This document shows, in pieces, positions 38,489 to 47,517 of a stretch of DNA of 64,000 bases. Source of the DNA: JADCCX01 sp031431475. Its GTDB lineage: Bacteria > Pseudomonadota > Alphaproteobacteria > Rhizobiales > Beijerinckiaceae. How positions within the stretch are numbered: the first letter of the stretch is position 1; each line of letters opens with the position of its first letter. A program made the position numbers and the translations under genes. The notes beneath the pieces were generated by a model. That model was not told the origin of the DNA, did not search any database, and saw only the letters and a list, made by a program, of their open reading frames with translations. The stretch lies in assembly GCA_031431475.1 (NCBI GenBank), contig JANPDL010000035.1:369523-433522 (forward strand), given 5' to 3'.

Positions 38489-39385
38489 TTAACCGATAAT
38501 TTTCCCTGGCCACCATAACCACCAGTCGGGATGGTCGTGGTGGAGCCGCTCGCCTGCTTCCGCTGCCGCATCGTCATCCCGCAGGATGGCGAAACAGGTA
38601 GCGCCGCTGCCGGACAGGCCCGCATAAGGGGCATTCCTGATCGACTGCAGCGCTTCCAGAACCCCGCCGATAGCAGGAGTGACGGCGAGCGCAGCCGGCA
38701 ACAGGTCGTTGCCGCGCAATGTGAGATCCGCAGCCAGCGCATCAACCGTTGCCCAGCCCTTCGGCAAAGGCGGCAGGGCGCGCGGCGCGATTGTCGCGTT
38801 GGCCCTAACGAAACTCCCGAAGACATCCTGCGTCGCGGTTGGCACGCGCGGATTGACGAGGAGCAGCGAGAATTCAGGCAACGCTGGGGCAGGTGACAAT
38901 TCGTCACCAATACCCCGCGCGATCACGGCCCTCTCGCTGAGGCAGGCTGGAACATCGGCACCAAGCTCGCCAGCAAGACGCTCTAGCTTCTCCTTCGGCC
39001 AGCCAAGTACCCAATATTCATTCAGCGCCTTCAGCATGGCGGCTGCGTCAGCAGAACCACCGCCGAGGCCAGCCGCCACGGGAATGTATTTCTCGAGGCA
39101 GAACGATAGCACGCGCGTAATGCCCGATTCACGCCGCATAATCTGGCAGGCCTTCATCACCAGATTGTGCTGGTCCGCCGTCACATCGCCCGCGAATTCG
39201 CCCGACACATGGAAATGCGGTAGCTCGCTGTGCCAGCCGTCAATCCTGTCTGCCAACTCGGTGAAGACGAAGAGCGACTCAAGTAGGTGGTACCCGTCGT
39301 CACGACGTCCCGTGACATTCAGGAAAAGGTTCACTTTCGCAGGGGCCAGGACATCAAATGGCATCGTGATAAGCGTTATGCCCAT
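38489..39385 (-). CDS. ispE: 4-diphosphocytidyl-2-C-methyl-D-erythritol kinase
   Basis: GHMP kinase of the MEP isoprenoid pathway, about 290-298 residues. APAKVNLFLNVTGRRDDGYHLLESLFVF is the IspE N-terminal signature with the substrate Lys. The ATP-binding loop is IPVAAGLGGGSADAAAMLKAL, and the third GHMP motif is YAGLSGSGATCFAIL. The start is ATG 39385 or, with better family agreement, ATG 39364. Divergent from ispDF with only 38 bases between, so the three MEP enzymes are probably co-regulated. They supply carotenoids, quinones and the phytyl tail of bacteriochlorophyll. Confidence 0.94.
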   Translation of the reverse strand: MGITLITMPFDVLAPAKVNLFLNVTGRRDDGYHLLESLFVFTELADRIDGWHSELPHFHVSGEFAGDVTADQHNLVMKACQIMRRESGITRVLSFCLEKYIPVAAGLGGGSADAAAMLKALNEYWVLGWPKEKLERLAGELGADVPACLSERAVIARGIGDELSPAPALPEFSLLLVNPRVPTATQDVFGSFVRANATIAPRALPPLPKGWATVDALAADLTLRGNDLLPAALAVTPAIGGVLEALQSIRNAPYAGLSGSGATCFAILRDDDAAAEAGERLHHDHPDWWLWWPGKIIG

Positions 39386-39423
39386 GATTGAGAGGGCTGG
39401 AAAGCCGTGTTAGCGCTTAGATC

Positions 39424-40608
39424 ATGTCATTGTCCTCAAATCCCCTCCGCGTTGCTGCCCTGATTGTTGCTGCTGGCCGGGGCTCGCGCTTTGGCGGTGA
39501 TCTGCCGAAGCAGTATTGCCAACTGGCGGGCAAGCCGGTGCTCGCACTTACGATGGCGGCTTTTGCTGATCATCCAGCGGCCTCAGTGATCCAGACTGTC
39601 ATCCATGCCGATGATGCAACGCTTTACGCTGAAGCCGTTGGGAACTCTCAACACAAGCTGCTGCAACCGGTAACGGGCGGTGTGACCCGGCAGGCTTCCG
39701 TTCTGGCGGGGCTGGAAGCCCTGTCGGGCAAAGGCATCGACATCGTGCTGATCCATGACGCGGCAAGACCGTTAGTCTCGTCACGTTTGATCACCGAAGC
39801 CATTCAGGCTGCGCATGCTCACGGTGCAGCCGTGCCCGGAGCCGTTGTTACGGACACTATTGTGGCCATTGACGAAGGCAGCATTTCCGCCACGCCGGAC
39901 CGTACAACGCTGAGAGCCGTGCAGACCCCGCAGGCCTTCCGGTTTGATCTTATCCTTGCCGCGCACCGCAAGGCCGCCGCAAACGGCGAACAGATACTTA
40001 CCGACGACGGCAGTGTCGCAGCTGCCGCTGGCCATACTGTCCATGTCTTCAACGGAGATTCCGCCAACGTGAAAATCACCACGCAGGATGATCTGGCCAG
40101 CGCCAGCCAGCGGTTGGGCGCGAGCCTCGTCTCACGCTCGGCCACCGGCTTCGATGTCCATGCTTTCGGACCGGGTGATCACGTCTGGCTTTGCGGTCTG
40201 AAAATCCCGCATACCCATGGCTTCATCGCGCATTCCGATGGCGATGTGGCGCTGCATGCTCTTACCGATGCGCTGATGGGCGCGATGGCCGATGGTGATA
40301 TCGGTCGCCACTTCCCGCCCAGTGATCCGCAATGGAAGGGTGCTTCGTCCGACCGGTTTATGGCCTATGCAGCAGAGCGCCTGCGGCAGCGCGGTGGGGT
40401 GATTGATCTTCTGGATGTGACAATTATCTGCGAAGCTCCCAAAGTAGGCCCGCATGCAGAGGCCATGCGGGCGCGCGTGGCGGACATCGCAGGCGTGCCG
40501 CCTGGCAACGTCTCGGTGAAGGCAACAACGACGGAACGGCTTGGTTTCACAGGCCGCAAGGAAGGCATTTCAGCGCTGGCGACCGCAACTGTGCGGTTGC
40601 CGCTTTAA
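39424..40608 (+). CDS. ispDF: Bifunctional IspD/IspF enzyme of the MEP pathway
   Basis: Fusion of 394 residues. Residues 1-230 are IspD, MEP cytidylyltransferase: LIVAAGRGSRFGGDLPKQY at the start is the CTP loop, and VLIHDAARPLVSS the metal region. Residues 235-394 are IspF, the cyclodiphosphate synthase: TGFDVHAFGPGDHVWLCGL gives the zinc His/Asp set, and ALTDALMGAMADGDIGRHFPP the active site; the chain ends EGISALATATVRL. Such fusions occur in alphaproteobacteria and epsilonproteobacteria. Convergent with nothing; divergent from ispE. Confidence 0.95.
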   Translation: MSLSSNPLRVAALIVAAGRGSRFGGDLPKQYCQLAGKPVLALTMAAFADHPAASVIQTVIHADDATLYAEAVGNSQHKLLQPVTGGVTRQASVLAGLEALSGKGIDIVLIHDAARPLVSSRLITEAIQAAHAHGAAVPGAVVTDTIVAIDEGSISATPDRTTLRAVQTPQAFRFDLILAAHRKAAANGEQILTDDGSVAAAAGHTVHVFNGDSANVKITTQDDLASASQRLGASLVSRSATGFDVHAFGPGDHVWLCGLKIPHTHGFIAHSDGDVALHALTDALMGAMADGDIGRHFPPSDPQWKGASSDRFMAYAAERLRQRGGVIDLLDVTIICEAPKVGPHAEAMRARVADIAGVPPGNVSVKATTTERLGFTGRKEGISALATATVRLPL

Positions 40609-40619
40609 AGGAGAACGTC

Positions 40620-41494
40620 ATGAACCAGACCATCATCGATCTCTACGACGAATACACCCACAAGCCGTTGCCCCGCCGCGTTTTCATGGAACGGCTCATC
40701 ACCATGGTTGGCTCCATTGCTGCGGCCAATCTGGCGCTCTCGGCTCTGGAGCCCAATGCCGCCATGGCCCAGACCATTGCGCCGGATGATTCACGCATCA
40801 TCAGCACGGAGAACCACCGTCTGGCGGACGGCGTTGTGGGTCTGCTGGCAATTCCCAAGGATAACAAGAAGCTCGGTTTCGTGCTTGTCGTGCATGAGAA
40901 CCGGGGGCTGAACGCGCATATCAAGGATGTTGCGCGCCGCATGGCCGTCGGCGGCTTTGCGGCTTTCGCACCGGATTATCTCACTGGTCTGGGCGGAACA
41001 CCGGCGGATGCGGATGCGGCGCGCGACATGTTTCCCAAGCTCGATGCTGCCTATATTGCCGACACCAGCCGCAAGGCAGTGATGGCGGCGGCGGCCCATC
41101 CTCGGGCTCTGGCAAGGCGGGCATGATCGGCTTCTGCTGGGGCGGTGGCGTAGTGAACCGCTCCATCGTGGGCATTCCCGAGCTTTCAGCCGGTGTTGCC
41201 TATTACGGCGTTGCGCCCCCCGATCTGGCGCAGGTTCCCGCCATGAAAGGCGCACTGATGGCGCAACTCGCGGGCATGGATGACCGCGTCAACAGCACTT
41301 ATCCGCCGTATGAAGCAGCACTGAAGGCGGCGGGCAAGAACGCCACGATCCATCGCTACGAAGGCGTGCAGCACGCCTTCAACAATGACACCAGCGCCGA
41401 GCGCTACAACAAGGCAGCGGCGGATCTGGCTTGGGCACGGACGCTGGATTTCCTGAAGAAAGAACTGGCGGCAGGCGGGATAAAGGCGGGGTAA
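40620..41494 (+). pseudogene. Dienelactone hydrolase family protein, frameshifted
   Basis: Two adjacent frames together give one dienelactone hydrolase of about 290 residues. Frame 1 (40620-41126) has FMERLITMVGSIAAANLAL, LVVHENRGLNAHIKDVARR and FAAFAPDYLTGLGG. Frame 2 (to 41494) has MIGFCWGGGVVNRS with the catalytic Cys, and GVQHAFNNDTSAERY with the catalytic His. The break is near 41100: restoring one C in CATCC-TCGGG gives the natural HPSGSGKAGMIGFCWGG. So one base has been lost, either truly or as a sequencing error. The enzyme would hydrolyse lactone-like esters; its substrate is unknown. Confidence 0.85.
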
Positions 41495-41502
41495 TCTGCC
41501 TA

Positions 41503-41748
41503 CTAATCCAGCTTCCTGGCCTCGTCCGGCAGCATGATCGGGATGCCATCCCGGATTGGATAAGCGAGCTTTGCGTTGCGGGAGATCAGTTCCTGCCGTA
41601 CCGCATCATAATCCAGCGGGCCCTTCGTGACTGGGCAGACCAAAAGCTCCAGCAGCTTGGTGTCCACGCCGAGAATGGCCATTCTGTCACTGGCAGCCCT
41701 GCGGTCACTATTTGGGGTCGGTTCGTTCATTCCGCTCGCCTCATTCAT
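41503..41748 (-). CDS. Trm112/UPF0434 family small protein
   Basis: Protein of about 75-81 residues. KLLELLVCPVTKGPLDYD and LISRNAKLAYPIRDGIPIMLPDEARKL are the family pattern. In the archaeal/eukaryotic Trm112 a four-Cys zinc ribbon is present; here only the Cys in LLVCPVT remains, as in many proteobacterial homologues. Trm112 activates methyltransferases, but the bacterial role is not established. ATG 41748 overlaps the stop of the LON gene by four bases; ATG 41730 is an alternative. Confidence 0.88.
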   Translation of the reverse strand: MNEASGMNEPTPNSDRRAASDRMAILGVDTKLLELLVCPVTKGPLDYDAVRQELISRNAKLAYPIRDGIPIMLPDEARKLD

Positions 41749-42407
41749 TGCAGCGGCGTATCGCCGCCTCCCGCTGCCTTGGCCAACTCCATCTCGGTGA
41801 TGGCGACCAGCATGTCACCCCGCGCCTTGAGATCGGCGGCCTCGAGCAGCGCCTGCTTTTCGCGCACGCCGTAAGGACACATCATGGAGAGGGCATTGAC
41901 CAGAGCCTCGTTGGGTGCATCCTTCACGCTGTCCCAGTCCACCGGTACATCGTTTGCGCGGGCGAAATCCTTCAGCGCGCGCATCACCGCCGGGCGATCC
42001 ACCGCATCCTCGCCGAAGCGGGCGGTGTAATCATCGGCAAACGGCATCCAATCGACCCTGAACTGCATGAAAGGCAAATCTGTCTTGATTTCCTGCATTG
42101 TCCGGAAGCGCGCGACCCCTGTCAGCGTCAGCAGGTAGCGCCCGTCACCCGATTCCGACAGTTCCGTGATGCGCCCGACACAGCCTACCGAAAACAGAGG
42201 GCCAATATCGCCCTTGTCCGGATTCGGCTGGATCATGCCGATCAGACGCTCTGTCCTGAGCGCGTGATCGATCAGATCGATATAGCGCGGTTCGAAAATA
42301 TTGAGCGGCATCTGCCCGCGCGGCAGCAGCAGCGCGCCCGATAGCGGGAATACCGGAATTGTCTCCGGCATGACGTCAGGCCCGGTATAGGTCACATTGC
42401 TGGCCAT
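41745..42407 (-). CDS. LON N-terminal (substrate-binding) domain protein
   Basis: Single-domain protein of 220 residues with the Lon protease N-domain only; no AAA+ or protease part. IPVFPLSGALLLPRGQMPLNIFEPRYIDLI and IGMIQPNPDKGDIGPLFSVGCVGRITELSESGDGRYLLTLTGVAR are diagnostic (PUA-like fold). The function of these free-standing proteins is unsettled; they probably bind unfolded or partner proteins. It sits 12 bases after the TPR-thioredoxin gene and overlaps the Trm112-like gene, a conserved neighbourhood in alphaproteobacteria. Confidence 0.92.
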   Translation of the reverse strand: MASNVTYTGPDVMPETIPVFPLSGALLLPRGQMPLNIFEPRYIDLIDHALRTERLIGMIQPNPDKGDIGPLFSVGCVGRITELSESGDGRYLLTLTGVARFRTMQEIKTDLPFMQFRVDWMPFADDYTARFGEDAVDRPAVMRALKDFARANDVPVDWDSVKDAPNEALVNALSMMCPYGVREKQALLEAADLKARGDMLVAITEMELAKAAGGGDTPLQ

Positions 42408-42419
42408 ATCCTGTTTCCT

Positions 42420-43316
42420 TCAGCTGAAGAGAACGGCGGAAAGCTTGCGGCGGCCTTCCACGGTGGCATCCTCGCCATGCCCCCAGGCCTCGAAGAATTG
42501 CAGCAGCTGTTTACGTGCGGCCCCTTCGTTCCAGGTCCGGTCCTTCCTGATGCTGGCGACGAGATGATCAACAGCCTCGTCGCGCTTGCCATTGGCATTC
42601 AGGGCAATTGCCAGATCGATGCGTGCCTGATGATCATCTGGATTTGCATCGACGGCAGCTAAAAGTGCAGCCGTATCACCGAGACTTGCAGCCGCTTCCT
42701 TGGCCTCGATGGCGGCCTTGGCTCCCACAATCGCTGCGTCGGTTGCCATTTCAGGCTTCACGGCGGAGAGCAGCTGTCGTGCCTGTTCCAGCATGTCCAT
42801 CTCGACATAGGCCCTTATCAGACCACCCATGGCCCGGGCGCTGGAATCATCCTCGGCGAGCGCACCGGCATAAAGCTCGGCGGCTTGCGTCATCTCTCCT
42901 TCGGCCATGCTCTTGTCGGCAGCCGCAAGAATCTCGTCGAAGGCACTTGCTCCCACATCACCGGTGATGCGCTCAATGAAGCTTTTCACCTGGCTTTCAG
43001 GCAAGGCCCCCATGAAACCATCGACGGGCTGGCCTTTCTGGAAGGCGAAAACTGCAGGAATCGATTTCACACCGAGCTGCCCCGCGATCTGCGGATGCTC
43101 GTCGATGTTCATCTTCACAAGCTTGATCTTGCCCTTGGCAGCTTTAACCACCTTTTCGAGCACAGGTGTCAGCTGCTTGCAGGGGCCGCACCAGGGAGCC
43201 CAGAAATCAACGAGAACCGGCTGGTTCATCGATTCGGCAATGACATCCTGTCCAAATCCCTGAGTGGTCGTGTCCTTGATCAGATCAGCGTCAGTGGCGA
43301 CGATATTATCCAACAT
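42420..43316 (-). CDS. CnoX-like thioredoxin with TPR domain
   Basis: Cytoplasmic protein of 298 residues. Residues 20-115 are a thioredoxin fold with CGPC at 43-46 (WAPWCGPCKQLTP), so the redox pair is intact. Residues 130-290 are tetratricopeptide-like helices (AEGEMTQAAELYAGALAEDDSSARAMGGLIRAYVEM; final part around LDLAIALNANGKRDEAVDHL). This is the arrangement of CnoX/YbbN, a holdase that cooperates with GroEL and DnaK under hypochlorous stress. E. coli CnoX lacks the active CXXC; this one has it. First gene of a three-gene run with LON and Trm112-like genes. Confidence 0.9.
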   Translation of the reverse strand: MLDNIVATDADLIKDTTTQGFGQDVIAESMNQPVLVDFWAPWCGPCKQLTPVLEKVVKAAKGKIKLVKMNIDEHPQIAGQLGVKSIPAVFAFQKGQPVDGFMGALPESQVKSFIERITGDVGASAFDEILAAADKSMAEGEMTQAAELYAGALAEDDSSARAMGGLIRAYVEMDMLEQARQLLSAVKPEMATDAAIVGAKAAIEAKEAAASLGDTAALLAAVDANPDDHQARIDLAIALNANGKRDEAVDHLVASIRKDRTWNEGAARKQLLQFFEAWGHGEDATVEGRRKLSAVLFS

Positions 43317-43448
43317 AGCAAAAGCTCCAGTGTTGGCCTCAATGTGGGGTTTTCGGCAAGAGATGCAAGCGATTGAGAGTCACATCAGACATGCATGCCA
43401 ATTCAGGGCTTTGTGCAGAAGCGCAACCCCTGCTAAACGCCGCTTCGC

Positions 43449-45032
43449 ATGTCTCCCTCTCCCGATACCCCCGCCTCACGACGCCGCACTTTCGCGATCA
43501 TCTCGCACCCGGATGCCGGCAAGACCACGTTGACTGAAAAGCTGCTGCTTTTCGGCGGCGCGATCCAGCTTGCCGGCGAGGTCAAGGCCAAGAAGGACCG
43601 CCAGAACACCAGGTCGGACTGGATGAGCATCGAGCGCGAGCGCGGCATCTCGGTCGTGACGTCCGTGATGACCTTTGAATACGACGGTCGCGTCTTCAAC
43701 CTGCTGGACACGCCGGGCCATGAGGACTTCTCCGAGGATACCTACCGCACGCTGACGGCTGTTGATTCCGCCATCATGGTGATCGACGGTGCCAAGGGCA
43801 TTGAGGCGCGCACGCGCAAGCTGTTCGAGGTCTGCCGCCTGCGCGATATCCCCATTGTTACCTTCATCAACAAGATGGACCGCGAGACCCGCGACAATTT
43901 TGATCTTCTGGACGAGATCGAGAAGACGCTGGCACTGGATACGGCCCCGGTCAACTGGCCCATCGGAAAGGGCCGCAGCTTCGTCGGCACTTACAATCTG
44001 CGTACGCATGAAGTCCGTCAGCGCGATACCGATGAGGTGATCAAGGTCAACGGACCGGAAGATTCACTGTTCGACCGGCTGTTGCCGGCTACCGAGATTG
44101 TGGCATTCCGTGAGGAACTGGCGCTGGCCATTGTGGCCTGCCGACCCTTCGAGCTCGCGCCTTTTCGCGAGGGACATCTCACGCCTGTCTTCTTTGGGTC
44201 AGCCCTTCGGGATTACGGCGTGCGCGATTTGATCGATGCGCTTGGCCTCAATGCGCCTCCTCCCCGCGCGCAATCCTCAGCCCAGCGGATGATCACGGCG
44301 GATGAGCCGAAAATGACCGGCTTTATCTTCAAGATCCAGGCGAACATGGACCCCAACCACCGGGACCGCATCGCTTTCATGCGCGTCTGCTCTGGCAAGC
44401 TCTCACGCGGCATGAAGGCAAAGCTGGTCCGCACCGGCAAGCCCATGAGCCTCACCGCGCCGCAGTTCTTCTTTGCGCGCGACCGCGTGCTGGCGGAGGA
44501 GGCCTTCGCCGGAGATGTCGTCGGCATCCCCAACCATGGCACGCTCCGCATCGGCGATACGCTGACCGAGGGCGAGGATATCGTTTTCCGTGGCGTGCCC
44601 AGCTTTGCGCCGGAAATCCTGCGCCGCGTCAAATTGCAGGACGCGATGAAGGCCAAGAAGCTGCGCGAAGCTTTGCAGCAGATGGCGGAAGAAGGCGTCG
44701 TGCAGGTCTTCCTGCCCACCGACGGCTCTCCGGCCATCGTCGGCGTCGTTGGCGCATTGCAGCTCGACGTGCTGAAAGTGCGCCTTGCTGCCGAATACAG
44801 CCTGCCCATCGACTATGACATGACCCGTTTCACCATTTGCCGCTGGATCAGCAGCGATGATCCGCTCGAAATGCGCAAGTTCACCGATGCCAATGGCTCG
44901 TCCATCTCGTCCGATCTCGACGGAGCGCCGGTCTTCATGGCACCCACGGCTTTCTCGCTGAAATACGATCAGGAGCGCTATCCTGCGATCCACTTCACCG
45001 ACATCAAGGATTATCAGGTCGCTCACGACTGA
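43449..45032 (+). CDS. prfC: Peptide chain release factor 3
   Basis: Class II release-factor GTPase of 527 residues that recycles RF1/RF2 from the ribosome. Walker A is SHPDAGKTTLTEKLL, switch II is LLDTPGHEDFSEDTYRTL, and NKMDRETRD is the guanine-specificity motif. RF3-specific segments are SDWMSIERERGISVVTSVM and LAEYSLPIDYD-like AAEYSLPIDYDM near the end. Length is the usual one. Lies 23 bases before the aldolase gene. Confidence 0.96.
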   Translation: MSPSPDTPASRRRTFAIISHPDAGKTTLTEKLLLFGGAIQLAGEVKAKKDRQNTRSDWMSIERERGISVVTSVMTFEYDGRVFNLLDTPGHEDFSEDTYRTLTAVDSAIMVIDGAKGIEARTRKLFEVCRLRDIPIVTFINKMDRETRDNFDLLDEIEKTLALDTAPVNWPIGKGRSFVGTYNLRTHEVRQRDTDEVIKVNGPEDSLFDRLLPATEIVAFREELALAIVACRPFELAPFREGHLTPVFFGSALRDYGVRDLIDALGLNAPPPRAQSSAQRMITADEPKMTGFIFKIQANMDPNHRDRIAFMRVCSGKLSRGMKAKLVRTGKPMSLTAPQFFFARDRVLAEEAFAGDVVGIPNHGTLRIGDTLTEGEDIVFRGVPSFAPEILRRVKLQDAMKAKKLREALQQMAEEGVVQVFLPTDGSPAIVGVVGALQLDVLKVRLAAEYSLPIDYDMTRFTICRWISSDDPLEMRKFTDANGSSISSDLDGAPVFMAPTAFSLKYDQERYPAIHFTDIKDYQVAHD

Positions 45033-45054
45033 GCATGACCAGGGGAATTAACCG

Positions 45055-45702
45055 ATGAAATTCACCTCGGATGAACTCAAGGCCCACCTCAAACCAATGG
45101 GTGTCATGCCTGTCGTCACCGTCGCGGGCGAAGCGGATGGGCTGGCGCTGGCCGATGCGCTGATCGCGGGCGGTCTTCCCGCCATCGAACTGACGTTGCG
45201 CGTCGAGGGTGCGATGGACGCCTTGCGCGCTGTCGCCAGATCGCGTCCGGACATGCTTGTTGGCGCGGGTACTGTCCGCAGCGCGGCGCAGGCCGCCGAG
45301 AGTGTGGCCGCTGGCGCGTCGTTCCTTGTCTCTCCCGGCTTCGTGCCGGAAGTCGCGGCTTACGCCATGCGGGAGAACATCTGTTATCTGCCTGGCACTG
45401 GAACCCCCACAGAGATGGAGACGGCGCGAGCAGCTGGTCTCTCCTTCCTCAAGCTATTTCCGGCGGAGGTCGTGGGTGGACGCGGGATGCTGAGCGCGGT
45501 GGCGCAAGCCATGCCGGATTTCTCCTTCGTGCCGACCGGCGGCATCACGCTTGATTCGATGAGTGCCTATCTTGCCTTGCCCAATGTTGTGGCTGTCGGA
45601 GGCTCGTGGATTGCGAGCAGCAAGGATATTGCTGCCAGAAATTGGGAAGGCATCCTTGCTAATGCGCAAGCGGCTGTCCTGAAGGCCGGACAAAACCGGT
45701 AA
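45055..45702 (+). CDS. KDPG/KDPGal aldolase
   Basis: Class I aldolase of 215 residues that splits 2-keto-3-deoxy-6-phospho(galacto)gluconate to pyruvate and glyceraldehyde-3-phosphate (Entner-Doudoroff or De Ley-Doudoroff pathway). The TIM-barrel residues are Glu in AIELTLR, the Schiff-base Lys in LSFLKLFPAEVVGG, and the GAGTV and PTGGI phosphate-binding loops. The eda/dgoA distinction cannot be made from sequence alone; dgoK elsewhere in the window favours a galactose role. A purine-rich GGGGAATTAACCG precedes ATG 45055. Confidence 0.92.
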   Translation: MKFTSDELKAHLKPMGVMPVVTVAGEADGLALADALIAGGLPAIELTLRVEGAMDALRAVARSRPDMLVGAGTVRSAAQAAESVAAGASFLVSPGFVPEVAAYAMRENICYLPGTGTPTEMETARAAGLSFLKLFPAEVVGGRGMLSAVAQAMPDFSFVPTGGITLDSMSAYLALPNVVAVGGSWIASSKDIAARNWEGILANAQAAVLKAGQNR

Positions 45703-45765
45703 ATTTCCCACAATCAACTGCAATCAAGACCCCTTTTCAGCCAAATCGATGAAATCCTTCACGGA

Positions 45766-45780
45766 TTAACCCGCTGGTAA
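45766..45780 (+). promoter_or_regulatory. Possible CtrA box upstream of fliF
   Basis: TTAA (45766-45769), N7, GTAA (45777-45780), followed by CC: one mismatch from the CtrA consensus TTAA-N7-TTAA. The orientation places it about 95 bases before the fliF start. In Caulobacter the fliF operon is a CtrA-regulated class II operon of the same gene order. Confidence 0.45.
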
Positions 45781-45871
45781 CCACAAACCCGGCAATTTCT
45801 GCCGGGTGAGGGGATGGCTTCGGGCTGCTCCCTCCGTGGCGTGGCATCTCGTTGGTAAAGGGCGTTCCCCT

Positions 45872-47494
45872 GTGAATGGCGTTCTCGATGTCGTGAAGAA
45901 ACTGGGCCCTCAGAAACTGATGGCTCTGGGCGCGGTGACGCTTGCCCTCATGGCGTTCTTCGCCTTCATCATCATGCGCGTCACGGCCCCCACGATGACC
46001 ACGCTGTTCACCGACATGAGCCTGCAGGACTCGACAGCCGTCACCCGTGATCTCGATCAGCGTGGCGTGAAATACGAGATACGCAATGATGGCGGCACCA
46101 TCATGGTCCCGAAGGATCAGGTTCTGAAACTGCGCATGGATCTTGCCAGCAAGGGCCTGCCGCAGGGTGGTGGCGTCGGCTATGAAATCTTCGACAAGAC
46201 GGATTCGATGTCGTCCACCAGCTTCGTGCAGAACGTCAACCAGCTGCGCGCCCTGGAAGGCGAACTCGCCCGCACTATCCGCTCCATCGATCGTGTCCAG
46301 AATGCCCGCGTCCATCTCGCGATTCCCGAGAAGCAGCTTTTCCAGCGCGAGAAGAAGGAAGTGCGCGCTTCCATCGTGCTGAAAGTGCGTGGCGAGTTGG
46401 AACCAGGCCAAGTCCGTGCCATCCGCCATCTCGTGGCGACCGCCGTCGAAGGCCTGAAGCCGGAAAGGGTGTCGGTTGTCGACGAGACTGGCCGCTTGCT
46501 TGCCGATGGTGCCGGCGATGCCGCCGATACCTCCGTCATCGCATCCGAAAAGCAGCAGGGTTATGAGCGCCGTGTGCGCCAGCAGGTGGAAGATATTGTC
46601 GCCTCGGTTGTCGGTCGCGGCCGTGCTCGTGTGCAGGTCGCGGCGGAAATGGATTTCAACCGGGTGCAGCAGACGCAGGAAAGCTTCGATCCCGAAAGCC
46701 GCGTCGTCCGCTCAACTCAGACCCGAAACGAGAATAACCAGTCGAACGAAGCCCGTGATGGCCAGGTGACGGTCAACAACGAGTTGCCGGGTGCCAACGC
46801 GCAAAATGGCAATGCCAATCGCGAGGCCTCCCAGAAGAACGAGGAAACCGTCAATTACGAGATTTCCAAGACAACCCGTATAGAAGTGATCGAGGGTGGC
46901 CGGGTCAAGCGCATGTCTGTCGCTGTTCTGGTCGATGGCAATTATGCCAAGGCCGCCAATGGCCAGAACGAATATCAGGCCCGTGCACCAGAAGAAATCG
47001 AGCGGATCAGCGCCCTTGTCCGCTCGGCCATCGGGTTTGACCAGCGTCGTGGCGATACGATCGAGGTTGTGAACCTGCGTTTCGCCGAAGCACCCGTCAT
47101 CAACGAGATCAAGGAGCTGTCTGCCTTCGAGCGCCTGTTCAGCTTCTCCAAGGATGACACTTTCCGCATGATGGAGCTCGGCGTGCTGGGCCTCGTGAGC
47201 ATCTTCGTCTTCATGTTCGTGATCCGGCCGCTGATGTCGACCATCTCTGCGCCGGACAAGAACATCAAGACCGTGATGGTGCAGGGTCCAAACGGTCAGG
47301 TCGTTGCTATCCCTGCACCAGTTGCACCTGCTGGAACTGACACGCCGCCAACCGCGACCGAACAGATGATCGAGATGAGTCAGATCAGCGGTGCGATCCA
47401 GGCGCGTTCCATCGAGAAGGTGGGCGAGGTTGCTTCGAAGAACCCACAGGAAACGGTGGCAATCCTGCGTCAGTGGATCCACGGCGCATCATGA
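45872..47494 (+). CDS. fliF: Flagellar MS-ring protein FliF
   Basis: Inner-membrane ring protein of about 540 residues. TM1 is LMALGAVTLALMAFFAFIIM near the start; the YscJ/FliF domain follows (MTTLFTDMSLQDSTAVTRDLDQRG, KTDSMSSTSFVQNVNQLRALEGELARTI). Then comes the C-terminal FliF domain, and TM2 MMELGVLGLVSIFVFMFVIRPLM near residue 445. The last 40 residues contact FliG. The GTG at 45872 has a spaced AAAGGG; the upstream GTG 45806 adds residues without family similarity. First gene of fliF-fliG-fliH-fliN-flbD. Confidence 0.94.
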   Translation: MNGVLDVVKKLGPQKLMALGAVTLALMAFFAFIIMRVTAPTMTTLFTDMSLQDSTAVTRDLDQRGVKYEIRNDGGTIMVPKDQVLKLRMDLASKGLPQGGGVGYEIFDKTDSMSSTSFVQNVNQLRALEGELARTIRSIDRVQNARVHLAIPEKQLFQREKKEVRASIVLKVRGELEPGQVRAIRHLVATAVEGLKPERVSVVDETGRLLADGAGDAADTSVIASEKQQGYERRVRQQVEDIVASVVGRGRARVQVAAEMDFNRVQQTQESFDPESRVVRSTQTRNENNQSNEARDGQVTVNNELPGANAQNGNANREASQKNEETVNYEISKTTRIEVIEGGRVKRMSVAVLVDGNYAKAANGQNEYQARAPEEIERISALVRSAIGFDQRRGDTIEVVNLRFAEAPVINEIKELSAFERLFSFSKDDTFRMMELGVLGLVSIFVFMFVIRPLMSTISAPDKNIKTVMVQGPNGQVVAIPAPVAPAGTDTPPTATEQMIEMSQISGAIQARSIEKVGEVASKNPQETVAILRQWIHGAS

Positions 47495-47517
47495 TGACTG
47501 ACAAGAAGAACTGAATA

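Noticed and set aside
45787..45807. ACCCGGC / GCCGGGT hairpin before fliF
   Set aside because: No T-run on the plus strand, and the preceding aldolase stop is 85 bases away; insufficient to call a terminator.
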